Below, in pieces: positions 16,687 through 25,467 of a stretch of 64,000 nt of DNA. Below the pieces are notes generated by a model. It was not told the origin of the DNA. It worked only from the letters and a program-made list of their open reading frames with translations, and did no database searches. How positions within the stretch are numbered: position 1 is the stretch's first letter; the number at the start of each line of letters is the position of its first letter. The position numbers were made by a program, and so were the translations under genes. Source of the stretch: Amycolatopsis sp. NBC_01480 (GTDB lineage: Bacteria; Actinomycetota; Actinomycetes; Mycobacteriales; Pseudonocardiaceae); contig NZ_CP109442.1 of NCBI RefSeq assembly GCF_036227205.1, positions 3,782,001 to 3,846,000 of the forward strand, in the 5' to 3' direction.

Positions 16687-17717
16687 GCCGCGCGAGGGCC
16701 GAGAGTGAGGCGCACACCGTGAACGGTGCCCAGGCACAGGTGATCCCCCTGCACGGTCCCGGCCGGGAGAAGCCCGTGGCCGACGAGCCCGAGGCCGCCC
16801 CGTCGGCGGCCGAGCCGCGCGCGGACGCGCCCGTGGTGGCGTTCCCCTCGGCGCCTTCGCCCGCTGCCGCGGCCGAGGAGCCGTTGCCCGAAGCCCTGCT
16901 GACGGCGCTGGACTTCCTGCGCCACCGGCTGACCGGCGACTACTCCGTGGACGAGTTCGGCTTCGACGCGGAGCTGACCGACACCCTGGTGCTGCCGCCG
17001 TTGCGCGCGCTGTACGAGAAGTGGTTCCGGGTGGACACGCACGGCGTCGAGAACCTGCCGAAGACCGGCGGCGCGCTGCTGGTGTCCAACCACTCCGGCA
17101 CGCTGCCGCTCGACGCGCTGATGACCGCCGTCGCGGTGCACGACGAGACCGGCGGGCGGCACCTGCGCGGCCTCGGTGCCGACCTGGTGTTCAAGCTGCC
17201 GCTGGTGGGCTCGTTCGCGCGCAAGGCGGGCCAGACGCTGGCCTGCAACGCCGACGCCGAGCGCCTGCTGACCGGCGGCGAGCTGGTGGGCGTCTGGCCG
17301 GAGGGCTTCAAGGGCGTCGGCAAGCCGTTCTCCGCGCGCTACAAGCTGCAGCGCTTCGGTCGCGGCGGCTTCGTGTCCGCGGCGATGCGCGCCGGCGTGC
17401 CGATCATCCCGGTGTCGGTCGTCGGCGCCGAGGAGACGTACCCGAAGCTGGGCGACATCCGGCTGCTCGCGCGCCTGTTCGGACTGCCGTACTTCCCGGT
17501 CACGCCGTTCTTCCCGCTGCTGGGCCCGCTCGGCGCCGTCCCACTGCCCACGAAGTGGAGCATCGAGTTCGGCGAGCCCATCCGCACCGACGAGTACGGC
17601 CCGGACGCCGTCGACGACCCGATGCTCGTTTTCACCGTCACGGACCAGGTGCGGGAGTCGATCCAGCAGACGCTGTACCGGCGGCTTTCGCAGCGCAAGA
17701 GCGTGTTCCGGGGCTGA
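16683..17717 (+). CDS. Lysophospholipid acyltransferase family protein
   Basis: 344 aa. An Ala/Pro/Glu-rich N-terminal 75 residues precedes an LPLAT/PlsC-type domain. The catalytic block is LVSNHSGTLPLDALM (His/Asp spaced HX6D instead of the usual HX4D), followed by WPEGFKGVGKPFSARYKLQ (EG motif) and AGVPIIPVSVVGAEE. Family members acylate lysophospholipids or sterol/diacylglycerol-type acceptors; the acceptor here is unknown. Probably membrane-associated at the cytoplasmic face. Coupled to the upstream epimerase gene by ATGA overlap, as in mycobacteria (Rv0501/Rv0502). Confidence 0.85.
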   Translation: MSRARAESEAHTVNGAQAQVIPLHGPGREKPVADEPEAAPSAAEPRADAPVVAFPSAPSPAAAAEEPLPEALLTALDFLRHRLTGDYSVDEFGFDAELTDTLVLPPLRALYEKWFRVDTHGVENLPKTGGALLVSNHSGTLPLDALMTAVAVHDETGGRHLRGLGADLVFKLPLVGSFARKAGQTLACNADAERLLTGGELVGVWPEGFKGVGKPFSARYKLQRFGRGGFVSAAMRAGVPIIPVSVVGAEETYPKLGDIRLLARLFGLPYFPVTPFFPLLGPLGAVPLPTKWSIEFGEPIRTDEYGPDAVDDPMLVFTVTDQVRESIQQTLYRRLSQRKSVFRG

Positions 17718-17817
17718 TTTCGGGGGGCTGGTTTCGAGGGCCTGAGTAGAACTGCGCGAGGTCTTCGGGTAGTCCTCCGGACGCGCCGGCGGCGGCGTGC
17801 CGGGCACAGTCGGGTTC

Positions 17818-18171
17818 ATGCTGGACGACCCGATCACGACCACGCCCCGCTCCCCGGGCTGGGGCGGCTTCGTACTGGCCCTGACCCTGATTTCCTTGCT
17901 GGGGGCGGTGTTCTCGGCGGTTGTGGGCTTCGCCTCGGTGATGAGCAGCGACGGTTGCTTCAGCGGTGACACCCGCTTCATCTGCACCGGCGACGGTCAG
18001 CAGACGGTGTTCTGGCTGCCGTGGATCGGCTGGGCGTCGGCGATCATCGGTTCCTTGATCACCGCGGGGTGGGCGTCGAGGAAGGGCTGGGGGCCGTGGG
18101 CGGGCCTGCTCGTGGGCGCGCTGCTCTACGTCGTCGCCGCGCTGGTCGCGCGCGGCATCGTCAACGGCTGA
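17818..18171 (+). CDS. Small membrane protein, three TM segments
   Basis: 117 aa from ATG 17818. Hydrophobic segments at residues 15-37, 62-84 and 91-112. A Cys pair (GCFSGDTRFICTG) lies in the loop between the first two segments and would be outside if the N-terminus is inside, so a disulfide is possible. I do not recognise a family. The stop is 7 nt before the convergent HAD phosphatase gene. Confidence 0.65.
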   Translation: MLDDPITTTPRSPGWGGFVLALTLISLLGAVFSAVVGFASVMSSDGCFSGDTRFICTGDGQQTVFWLPWIGWASAIIGSLITAGWASRKGWGPWAGLLVGALLYVVAALVARGIVNG

Positions 18172-18178
18172 CTCGCGT

Positions 18179-19072
18179 TCAGCGCCGCCGGTAAGCCATT
18201 CCCGCGGCCACCGCGCCGGCCAGCGCGCCCGCGCCCAGCACGGACGGGACGCCGATCTTCGCGGCCTTGCGCCCGGTGCGGAAGTCGCGGATCTCCCAGC
18301 CGCGGGCGCGGGCGACGTCGCGCAGGCCGCTGTCCGGGTTGACCGCCACGGCGGTGCCGACGACCGAGAGCATCGGGACGTCGTTCTGGGAGTCGGAGTA
18401 GGCCGTGCAGCGCTTGAGGTTCAGGCCCTCGCGGGAGGCGAGCGCGCGCACGGCGTGGGCCTTCGCGCGGCCGTGCAGCATGTCGCCCACCAGGCGGCCG
18501 GTGTAGACGCCGTCCTTGGACTCCGCGACGGTGCCGAGCGCGCCGGTCAGGCCGAGGCGGCGGGAGATGATCGCCGCCAGCTCGATCGGAGTGGCGGTGA
18601 CGAGCCAGACGCGCTGGCCGGCGTCCATGTGCATCTGGGCCAGCGCGCGGGTGCCGGACCAGATCTTGTCCGCCATCAGCTCGTCGTAGATCTCCTCGCT
18701 GATGGTGGTCAGCTCCTCCACCGTGCGACCGGCCACAAAGGACAGTGCGCGCTCGCGGTGGGACTTGATGTCCTCCTTGTTCTCCCGCCCGCCGAGCCGG
18801 AATTTCACCTGCTGCCAGACGAAACCGGCCAGATCGGAGGAGGTGAAGAACTTGCGGGCGGCGAGGCCGCGCGCGAAGTAGAAGATCGAGGCGCCCATCA
18901 TCATCGTGTTGTCCACGTCGAAGAACGCGGCCGCGGTGAGGTCCGGCGGGGCGGGCGGCACCGGCGGCACCGCGTTGGCCGTCGCGGTGGCAGCCTCGGC
19001 CGACGCCTCGCCCGCGATCGTGGCGAGCCGTTCGAGCTCCTGACTCTTATCCTTGCCACGCCAAGCTGACAC
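18179..19072 (-). CDS. HAD-IB family hydrolase (SerB-like phosphatase)
   Basis: 297 aa. After a charged/Ala-Pro N-terminal 45 residues comes a HAD domain: motif I FFDVDNT (D52 nucleophile, D54 acid/base), motif II VTATP, and motif III Lys followed by motif [18 protein letters not shown] enzymes include phosphoserine phosphatases and cell-envelope phosphatases; the position matches mycobacterial serB1, whose true substrate is uncertain. A short C-terminal hydrophobic stretch ([16 protein letters not shown]) may anchor it to the membrane. GTG at 19072 was chosen as the first start giving the conserved N-terminus (VSAWRGKDK). Confidence 0.87.
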   Translation of the reverse strand: MSAWRGKDKSQELERLATIAGEASAEAATATANAVPPVPPAPPDLTAAAFFDVDNTMMMGASIFYFARGLAARKFFTSSDLAGFVWQQVKFRLGGRENKEDIKSHRERALSFVAGRTVEELTTISEEIYDELMADKIWSGTRALAQMHMDAGQRVWLVTATPIELAAIISRRLGLTGALGTVAESKDGVYTGRLVGDMLHGRAKAHAVRALASREGLNLKRCTAYSDSQNDVPMLSVVGTAVAVNPDSGLRDVARARGWEIRDFRTGRKAAKIGVPSVLGAGALAGAVAAGMAYRRR

Positions 19073-19256
19073 GCACCGCCTCCACGTTCGCCGCACGTCC
19101 CGGCGGCCGGAAACGGCCGGGCCCTGCTGCACAGGGTAGCGACCGGGCGACTCACCCGGTCGAGGTGTGGCGAGGCCCTCGGTCAAGGGTTGACGAGCGG
19201 GCTGCGGAGGTCGTTGCCGGGGCCCGCCGCGCGGCTGCTCGGGCATGCTCGTACTC

Positions 19257-19725
19257 GTGATCGACGATTTCGCGAAGGAGTACCTGCACAGCGACCTGCG
19301 AGAGATCCGCGAGGTGATGCTCCGGAAGCTCGACGGGCTGCCCGAGCACGACATCCGTCGACCACTGACCTCGTCCGGAACCAACCTCCTCGGGCTGGTC
19401 AAGCACCTGTCGGTGTGGGAGTCCCGGTACTTCGGCGAGGTCTTTGACCGACCGTTTCCCGAGCACGTCCCCCGATGGGACGACCTCGAACAGCGCGGCA
19501 CCGACATGCGGGCGGCCGAGCACGAAACACGCGAGGAGATCACCGGCCGCTACCAGCGCGTCTGGGCGCACTCCGACGCGACGATCGCCGCGCTCGCCGG
19601 GCTACGTGCCCTGGTGGCCACGTCCGGACGTGATGCTGTTCAACGTCCTGGTCCACATGCTCACGGAGACCAGCCGGCACGCCGGGCACGCGGACATCCT
19701 GCGCGAACAGCTGGACGAACGTTGA
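19257..19725 (+). pseudogene. DinB/DUF664-family gene broken by a frameshift
   Basis: Two reading frames together make one DUF664 (DinB-like, four-helix) protein. The first frame, from GTG 19257, encodes [20 protein letters not shown] ... [18 protein letters not shown] ... PRWDD and continues to about 19600. The second, shifted frame encodes VPWWPRPDVMLFNVLVHM ... ETSRHAGHADILREQLDER up to 19725. The join region (about 19588-19602) also lacks a few residues usually present before VPWWP, so a deletion of roughly 10-13 nt is the simplest explanation. The metal-ligand His residues are now on both sides of the break. Either a real pseudogene or a sequencing error. Confidence 0.75.
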
Positions 19726-19737
19726 CGAGCGGCCCGC

Positions 19738-20820
19738 TCAGCCGATCACGATCGGGGGAAGGCCCGGCAGCAATGGCGGGATCGACACCAGCACCGGCGG
19801 CGGCGAGGTGGGCGTCGGCAGGCGGGGTGCGGACGGCGTCGGAATCGGCGGGGCGAACACCGGCGGCGGCGCCGCGCCACCAGTAGGCGTCGGCGTCGGC
19901 GCGGTTGGGACGGCCAGGTCCGGGGTGCCAGGTGTCGAGGTGTCAGTGCTCGGCGGCACCGTCTCCGAGGACGACGGCGGGGGCGAGGAAGGCTCGGGGG
20001 CCGGGGTGGCGCCGATCCGCGAAGGCTGTTGCTGAGTGCAAGCGCCCTTGGCAGGCAGCAGGCCCAGCTCGTCGGAGCTGCCCGTGGTGATCTCGTAGCA
20101 GTTGAGCCGCGAGACGAGCGCCGTCGTGCGTTCCTGGATGCGGGTGAGCAGGCCGCGGGCGCCGCTCAGGTCGGGGGCCGCGGCGGCCGGGACGTGGGAC
20201 TGTTCGGCGGCCAGCAGGCTCGACTGGTCGCGCGCCCACGTCTTCAGGTCCGCGAGCTGACCGTGGTCGCCGCCGCTCGTGGCGAGGGCGGTGAGCTGGG
20301 TGACGCCGGCGCGGACGTCGGTGCCGAAGTCGTCCAGTGCGGTGCGGTAGGCCGACGGGGAGGCGTCGGTCATCCGGGCCAGCTCGGATACCCGGTCGGC
20401 CGCGAATTCCAGGTGTTTCTGGGCCTTGGCCTCGTCGCCGAAGGTGAAGGCGAGTGACGTCGCTTCTCCGGCCCGCTTGACGTCGTACAGCGTTTCGCCC
20501 GGGACCGCGTTCTTCGACAGCAGCAGCGTCAGGCCGACGAGGCCCAGCACCAGCGCGATGCTCGCGGCGGCCAGGTCGGCCATCCGCGGTCGCCAGCGCC
20601 GGCGGATGACGGGTTCGCCGAGCCGGCCTTCGATCTCCGCGCGGATGCGCTCGCGCGTGGCCGGGTCGGGCCCGCCGGCCGGGCCCAGCTCGCGCAGCGC
20701 GGCGACCACCGCCAGCTCGGCCGCGAACTCACCGTCACGCTGCGCCGGCGACGGATCGAGCGCGCGGTCGAACCGCTCGACCTCCACCCGTTCCCGCGAA
20801 AATCGCCCGGGCACGCCCAC
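19738..20820 (-). CDS. rsbN: DUF5667 membrane protein, RsbN-like anti-sigma factor
   Basis: 360 aa, encoded directly downstream of the BldN-like sigma factor (103-nt gap). The N-terminal 80 residues form a cytoplasmic helical domain (FDRALDPSPAQRDGEF, VVAALRELG), followed by a basic stretch and one membrane segment (residues 83-103). The extracytoplasmic part begins with VPGETLYDVKRAGE, the DUF5667 signature, then helices, a single pair of Cys residues and a long Pro/Thr/Ser-rich tail. Streptomyces RsbN has this layout and holds BldN inactive. The functional assignment rests on layout and context. GTG at 20820. Confidence 0.72.
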   Translation of the reverse strand: MGVPGRFSRERVEVERFDRALDPSPAQRDGEFAAELAVVAALRELGPAGGPDPATRERIRAEIEGRLGEPVIRRRWRPRMADLAAASIALVLGLVGLTLLLSKNAVPGETLYDVKRAGEATSLAFTFGDEAKAQKHLEFAADRVSELARMTDASPSAYRTALDDFGTDVRAGVTQLTALATSGGDHGQLADLKTWARDQSSLLAAEQSHVPAAAAPDLSGARGLLTRIQERTTALVSRLNCYEITTGSSDELGLLPAKGACTQQQPSRIGATPAPEPSSPPPSSSETVPPSTDTSTPGTPDLAVPTAPTPTPTGGAAPPPVFAPPIPTPSAPRLPTPTSPPPVLVSIPPLLPGLPPIVIG

Positions 20821-20923
20821 GGTGCTGCTCCGTCTCCCACGCGGCCGGCCCTGACTGCCGGTCTGCGTGGAGAAACGATTAAGAAGAGGCGAAAGTTACG
20901 GCTTCGTCAGGTGATGAAAAAAG

Positions 20924-21619
20924 TCAGCGCAACCCGGATGGCAGAAGTTGGGCCAGACGGCGCACCGCGCGGTGCTGCAGGGCCTTGATCGCGCCCTCGT
21001 TGCGCTGCATCACCTTGGCCGTCTCCGCCACCGACAGCCCCTGCAGGAACCGCAGCACGATGCACTCGCGCTGGTCCTCGCCCAGCTCGGCGACGCAGCG
21101 CAGCAGCTCGGTGCGCGTGGCGCCCGCGATGGCCTGCTGTTCCGGGCCGGCCTGGGCCGCGGGGCCGACGCTCGCGCCCGCCGCCGCGCCCGGCTCGGTC
21201 ACCTCGCCGGTCACCACCTCGAGCCGGAACCGGCTGGACTTCACGTGGTCGAGGATCAGGTTGCGGGCGATCGTGACGAACCAGGCGCCGACGTCACGGC
21301 CCTGGTAGCTGACCGAGGTGATCCGCCGCAGCGCGCGCAGGAAGGTCTCGCTGGTGACGTCCTCGGCCAGGTCGCGGTCGCCGAGGCGGAACAGCGCGTA
21401 GCGGTAGACGACGTCGACGTACCGGTCGTAGAGGCTGCCGAACGCGGACGAGTCGCCCTCCTGGGCGGCGCGGACCAGCTCCCAGGCCTCGGCCTTGGCC
21501 ACCTCGGCAGGGTCCGGCCCGGCGGCCGGGCGGGTCAGCGGGACCGCGGGCGGGCGGCCGAACACCCGTTCGGTGAACATCACGGCGGGCCCGCGCGGGG
21601 CGGTGGTCGGCAACGTCAT
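20924..21619 (-). CDS. bldN: ECF RNA polymerase sigma factor, BldN-like
   Basis: 231 aa. Region 2: FGSLYDRYVDVVYRYALFR and LAEDVTSETFLRALRRI, then QGRDVGAWFVTIARNL. Region 4: QRECIVLRFLQGLSVAETA, RNEGAIKALQHRAVRRL. These blocks are very close to Streptomyces BldN, the developmental sigma factor. The N-terminal extension before region 2 is only about 45 residues, shorter than the roughly 86-residue pro-sequence of Streptomyces BldN, so proteolytic activation may be absent. GGAGGTG lies upstream of the ATG at 21619. Rex and hemA lie near bldN in Streptomyces too. Confidence 0.85.
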   Translation of the reverse strand: MTLPTTAPRGPAVMFTERVFGRPPAVPLTRPAAGPDPAEVAKAEAWELVRAAQEGDSSAFGSLYDRYVDVVYRYALFRLGDRDLAEDVTSETFLRALRRITSVSYQGRDVGAWFVTIARNLILDHVKSSRFRLEVVTGEVTEPGAAAGASVGPAAQAGPEQQAIAGATRTELLRCVAELGEDQRECIVLRFLQGLSVAETAKVMQRNEGAIKALQHRAVRRLAQLLPSGLR

Positions 21620-21932
21620 CGGGCGGCACCTCCGGCGGTCCCGGCGGCCCGTGGCGAACCGGCCGGGCGAGCTCGACCCCCGAACCCCGAGCGAGCAGGG
21701 GCGTGCCGCCTCGCGTGTGCCACGACCTCGTGGACCAGCAAGTTCGTCACGACGACTCCCTCTCTCGCGTCACCCGGCAGTGATCAACGCCACCCGGCGA
21801 CGCAGAGCAGCATACGTGTAGTTACCGCGAAGTAGGTAGAGGTCCCGGGTGACTGGAGGTGCGACGATCGCGCCGGGTCCCCATTACGGGTGACAAGATG
21901 ACAAAAGAGCAACGGCACGAGAGGGGTCACGG
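21620..21932. other. Divergent intergenic region between bldN and ligase genes
   Basis: 313 nt without a supported gene. It must hold the promoters of bldN (minus) and of the ligase gene (plus). Less GC-rich sequence at about 21812-21850 and 21890-21910 marks the likely promoter zones. I could not find a well-spaced BldN-type consensus. Confidence 0.5.
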
Positions 21933-23426
21933 GTGACCAACCAGAGCGGGGTCGCGCAGCTGCTCACACTGGCCGCTGAGCGCTGGGCCGGCGAGACCGC
22001 CGTCGTCGAGACGGGGACTGGCGCCACGTTCACCTGGCAGCAGCTCGACGAGACGGCGCACGCGCAGGCCCGGCGGCTGGTCGAGGCCGGGGTCGAGCCG
22101 GGCGACCGGGTCGCGGTGCGGCTGCCGACGTCGGCGGATTTCGCGGTGGCCCTCTACGCGGTGCTGCGGGCGGGCGCGATCGTCGTGCCGGTCTCGCCGC
22201 AGGCGCCCGAGCCGGAGCTGCGGCAATTGCTGGAGCACTGCGGCGCGCGGTTCGTCGTCCAGCGTGACGCCGAGGCCGATCTGCCCGACGGAGTGACCGG
22301 TCTCACGCCGCACGGCGACGCTCCGGGCGACCCGGTCGGCCGCGAGCGCGCGGGGGAGGACCTCGCCGTCGTCTCCTACACCTCGGGGACCACCGGGCCG
22401 CCGCGCGGCGTGATGCTTTCGCACCGCGCGCTGCTGGCCAACCTGGAGCAGCTCGCGCAGGTCGAGGGCGTGCTCGGACACGGCGACCGGGTGCTGGTGA
22501 CCATCCCGCTCTTCCACGTTTACGGCCTCGGCCCCGGCCTGCTGCAGGCGACCTCCGTCGGCGCCACGCTGGTGCTGTCCGAGCGCTTCGAGCCGCAGCG
22601 GACGCTGGACGACTGCGCCGCGCACCGCGTGACGACCATCGCCGGCGTGCCCACGATGTACACCGAATTCGCCGCGCTCGGCCCGGACGAGCTCAAGCGC
22701 GGGCTCGCCACCGTGCGGCAGATGACGTCCGGCGCCGCGCCGCTGCACCCGCGGGTGCTGACCGCGATCCGCGAGGCGACCGAGCTCGACGTCTACGAGG
22801 GTTACGGCCTCACCGAGTGCGCGCCGGTGGTCACCTCGACGCTGGTCACGGGCTACCCGAAGCCCGGCTCGGTCGGCCGCCCGCTGCCCGGCGTCGAGCT
22901 GCGGCTGGTCGACAGCGACGGCACGGCCGCCGACATCCCGCTCGACCCGGACGACGCCGCCGACGTGTTCGAGGTGACCGGCGAGACCGGGCTGGTCTCG
23001 GTCCGCGGCGCGAACCTGTTCTCCGGCTACTGGCCCGACGGCCACCATGGCCCGGACGAGGAGGGCTGGTTCCGCACCGGCGACGTCGGCTACCTCGACT
23101 CCGACGGCGACCTGCACCTGGTCGACCGCGCCAACGACCTGATCATCGTCAACGGCTTCAACGTCTTCCCGCACGAGGTCGAGGAGGTCGTCTCGCTGCT
23201 ACCCGAGGTGGCGGAGGTCGCCGTGGTCGGCGTCGTCGACGAGCGCAGCGGCGAAGCGGTGAAGGCCGTGGTGGTGCCGGAGTCGGGGGCGTCGCTGTCC
23301 GAGCAGCAGGTGGTGGACCAGTGCGTGGCGCACCTGGCCGGGTACAAGGTGCCGCACTCGGTGGAATTCGCCGAGACGCTGCCGCATTCGGCCACCGGGA
23401 AGCTGCGGCGGCTCAAGCTCCGCTGA
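21933..23426 (+). CDS. AMP-dependent acyl-CoA synthetase/ligase
   Basis: 497 aa, ANL superfamily. Core motifs: A3 VVSYTSGTTGPPRG, A5 YGLTECAPVV, A7 EGWFRTGDVGYLD, A8 with RANDLIIVNGFNVFPHEVEE, and A10 ATGKLRRL with the catalytic Lys. It would activate a carboxylic acid to an acyl-CoA; a medium or long fatty acid or aryl acid is possible, and substrate residues do not decide. No other fatty-acid genes are nearby. Ribosome site GAGGGG lies 7-12 nt before GTG 21933. A strong hairpin follows the stop by 35 nt. Confidence 0.88.
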   Translation: MTNQSGVAQLLTLAAERWAGETAVVETGTGATFTWQQLDETAHAQARRLVEAGVEPGDRVAVRLPTSADFAVALYAVLRAGAIVVPVSPQAPEPELRQLLEHCGARFVVQRDAEADLPDGVTGLTPHGDAPGDPVGRERAGEDLAVVSYTSGTTGPPRGVMLSHRALLANLEQLAQVEGVLGHGDRVLVTIPLFHVYGLGPGLLQATSVGATLVLSERFEPQRTLDDCAAHRVTTIAGVPTMYTEFAALGPDELKRGLATVRQMTSGAAPLHPRVLTAIREATELDVYEGYGLTECAPVVTSTLVTGYPKPGSVGRPLPGVELRLVDSDGTAADIPLDPDDAADVFEVTGETGLVSVRGANLFSGYWPDGHHGPDEEGWFRTGDVGYLDSDGDLHLVDRANDLIIVNGFNVFPHEVEEVVSLLPEVAEVAVVGVVDERSGEAVKAVVVPESGASLSEQQVVDQCVAHLAGYKVPHSVEFAETLPHSATGKLRRLKLR

Positions 23427-23461
23427 GTCGTGCCCGGTCGCCGTCCGCCGGTGCCCCAACG

Positions 23462-23512
23462 CCGTCAAGGCCTCCTTACCCGCGTGGCAAGCGGGTAAGG
23501 AGGCCTTGACGG
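23462..23512. terminator. Long perfect hairpin after the ligase gene
   Basis: Perfect 22-bp arms (23462-23483 and 23491-23512) with a 7-nt loop GTGGCAA. The arms read CCGTCAAGGCCTCCTTACCC... It lies between the ligase gene and the glutaredoxin gene, so it separates their transcripts. It is unrelated to the 46-nt palindrome family. Confidence 0.8.
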
Positions 23513-23536
23513 ACTTCCCGGTCCTAGACTCGGGTT

Positions 23537-23770
23537 GTGCACCAGGTGACCGTGATGACCCGCGCCGGCTGCCACCTGTGCGAGGTGGCGGAGGCGGACG
23601 TCGAGCGCATCTGCGGCGAGCTGGGCGTGGCGTGGGAGACCGCGGACGTCGACAGCGACCCGGAGTGGCGCGCCGAGTACGGCGACCAGGTGCCGGTGAT
23701 CCTGGTCGACGGCGCCGAGCACGGCTATTGGCGCGTCGAGGAGGAGCGGTTGCGCAAGGTGCTGGCTTGA
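23537..23770 (+). CDS. Glutaredoxin family protein
   Basis: 77 aa, a minimal thioredoxin fold. TRAGCHLCEVAEAD gives the CxxC active site (Cys12/Cys15); DVDSDPEWRAEYGDQVPVIL contains the cis-Pro, and VDGAEHGYWRVEE follows. Cytosolic thiol reductant; in mycothiol-using actinomycetes it may act with mycothiol. TAGACT (23525-23530) lies 6 nt before GTG 23537, so the transcript is likely leaderless. A glutaredoxin lies just before hemA in mycobacteria as well. Confidence 0.88.
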   Translation: MHQVTVMTRAGCHLCEVAEADVERICGELGVAWETADVDSDPEWRAEYGDQVPVILVDGAEHGYWRVEEERLRKVLA

Positions 23771-23782
23771 GCGCAACCAGGG

Positions 23783-23828
23783 CTCGTGAGTGGCTATGAC
23801 GGTTAGAACCGGCATGAACACTCACGAG
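23783..23828. repeat. 46-nt palindrome, copy 3
   Basis: Same family as the element at 1867; AG centre; ends CTCGTGAGTG / CACTCACGAG intact. It follows the glutaredoxin stop by 12 nt and separates it from the molybdoenzyme gene. Confidence 0.8.
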
Positions 23829-23889
23829 GTAACCAAGCCGTAAGAGTTCGGGGCCACATGGACACCGCGACCCTGCCGAAGATGGTGGA

Positions 23890-25467
23890 GTGAGCGCGTT
23901 GAAGGAAATCCCGGTCCAGGTGAAGCCACCCGAGCCTCGGCGGCTGTCGCTGCCGGTGGCCACGTTGATCGGATTGGCCGCCCTCGTCACGGCGTTGGGC
24001 GTCGGGCATCTGATCGCCGCCTTCGTCGGCTACAACGCCTCGCCGTTCGTGGCGGTCGCGGACTTCGTCATCGCGCACAGCCCGCATCCCGTGGTGGTGT
24101 GGGCGGAGCAGACGCTGGGGACGGCGGACAAGACCGTCCTGAAGATCGGCCTGGCCGTGGTGCTGGTGCTGTTCGCGGTGCTCGCGGGCCAGCTGTCACG
24201 GCGCAAGCCGCTGGCCGGGCAGGTGCTCGTCGGGCTGCTCGGCATCGCCGGGGTCGCCGCGGTCTACGAGCGCACGGACGTCGGGCAGCTCGCCCTGCTG
24301 GCCCCGGTCGTCGCGCTGGTGGCTTCGCTGCTGGTGTTCGGCTGGCTGCACCGGTACGCGCTGCCGCCGGCGTTCGACGAGTCGCGCGCGCCGCAAGGGC
24401 CGACGCGCCGGCAGGTGCTGGTTCGCGGCGCCGGGGTCGCTGCGGGCGCGGGGGTCGCCGCCATCGCCGGGCAGGCCATCTCGAGTTCGGGCGACGCCGA
24501 GGCTTCACGAGCCGCTGTCGGCCCCCTGATCCCTTCGCGCAAGGCCCCGCCGCTGCCGGCGGACGCGGACTTCCAGAAGCTCGGCTCACCGCCGTTCATC
24601 ACGCCGAACGCGGACTTCTACCGGATCGACACGGCGTTCGTGGTGCCGCAGGTGCGCACCGAGGACTGGAGCCTGAAGATCCACGGGCTGGTCGACCGCG
24701 AGGTCACGTTCTCCTACGCCGACATCCGCTCGCGCCCGCTGGTGGAGCGCGAGGTCACCCTGACCTGCGTGTCCAACGAGGTGGGCGGGAACCTGATCTC
24801 GACGGCCAAGTTCATCGGCGTCGACCTGGTCGACCTGCTCGACCAGGCGGGCGTGCGCCAGAGCGCGGAGCAGATGTACGCGACCAGCGTGGACGGCTTC
24901 ACCTGCAGCACCCCGGCGAACGTCGCCCTCGACCCGAAGCGCGGCGCCATGCTGGCCATCGGCATGAACGGCGAGCCGCTGCCGGTCGAGCACGGTTTCC
25001 CGGCTCGCGTGGTCATCCCCGGCCTGTACGGCTACGTCTCCGCCACGAAATGGGTCACCGACCTGGAGTTCGCGAAGTGGGACGCGCGCCAGTCGTACTG
25101 GCTGGAGCGCGGCTGGGCCGAGCAGGCGCCGATCAAGACGGAGTCACGGATCGACTCGCCCAGCGGCTTCGCCTCGGTGACCGCGGGAAAGGTCCGGGTC
25201 GCGGGCACGGCGTGGGCGCAGCACGTCGGCATCGCCAAGGTCGAAGTACGCGTGGACCAGGGCCCGTGGCAGCAGGCGATCCTGTCCGCCGAGGTGAACA
25301 AGGACACCTGGCGGATGTGGTGGGCCGAGGTGGAAGTGCCCTCGGGCACGCACTCGGTGACCGTCCGCGCCACGGACCAGTCGGGTTACACGCAGACCGA
25401 CCAGATCGCCGACCCGGTGCCGAACGGCGCGTCCGGCTGGCACTCGGTCTCGCTCAACGCCCACTGA
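23890..25467 (+). CDS. Sulfite-oxidase-type molybdopterin-dependent oxidoreductase with membrane N-terminus
   Basis: 525 aa. About four hydrophobic segments fill the first 165 residues, then a twin-Arg-like segment (TRRQVLVRGAG) with a hydrophobic stretch, then a sulfite-oxidase fold: FYRIDTAFVVPQV, SLKIHGLVDREVTFSY, the molybdenum ligand Cys293 in LTCVSNEVGG, GFPARVVIPGLYGY and a C-terminal Ig-like dimerisation domain. The catalytic domain should face outside. Physiological substrate unknown. GTG 23890; the 3' end overlaps the convergent gene by 14 nt. Confidence 0.85.
   Translation: MSALKEIPVQVKPPEPRRLSLPVATLIGLAALVTALGVGHLIAAFVGYNASPFVAVADFVIAHSPHPVVVWAEQTLGTADKTVLKIGLAVVLVLFAVLAGQLSRRKPLAGQVLVGLLGIAGVAAVYERTDVGQLALLAPVVALVASLLVFGWLHRYALPPAFDESRAPQGPTRRQVLVRGAGVAAGAGVAAIAGQAISSSGDAEASRAAVGPLIPSRKAPPLPADADFQKLGSPPFITPNADFYRIDTAFVVPQVRTEDWSLKIHGLVDREVTFSYADIRSRPLVEREVTLTCVSNEVGGNLISTAKFIGVDLVDLLDQAGVRQSAEQMYATSVDGFTCSTPANVALDPKRGAMLAIGMNGEPLPVEHGFPARVVIPGLYGYVSATKWVTDLEFAKWDARQSYWLERGWAEQAPIKTESRIDSPSGFASVTAGKVRVAGTAWAQHVGIAKVEVRVDQGPWQQAILSAEVNKDTWRMWWAEVEVPSGTHSVTVRATDQSGYTQTDQIADPVPNGASGWHSVSLNAH

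Noticed and set aside
21781..21840. Possible BldN-type promoter (GTAAC ... CGTTGA, minus strand)
   Set aside because: The two motifs are about 31 nt apart, while the known consensus spacing is about 16; not accepted.
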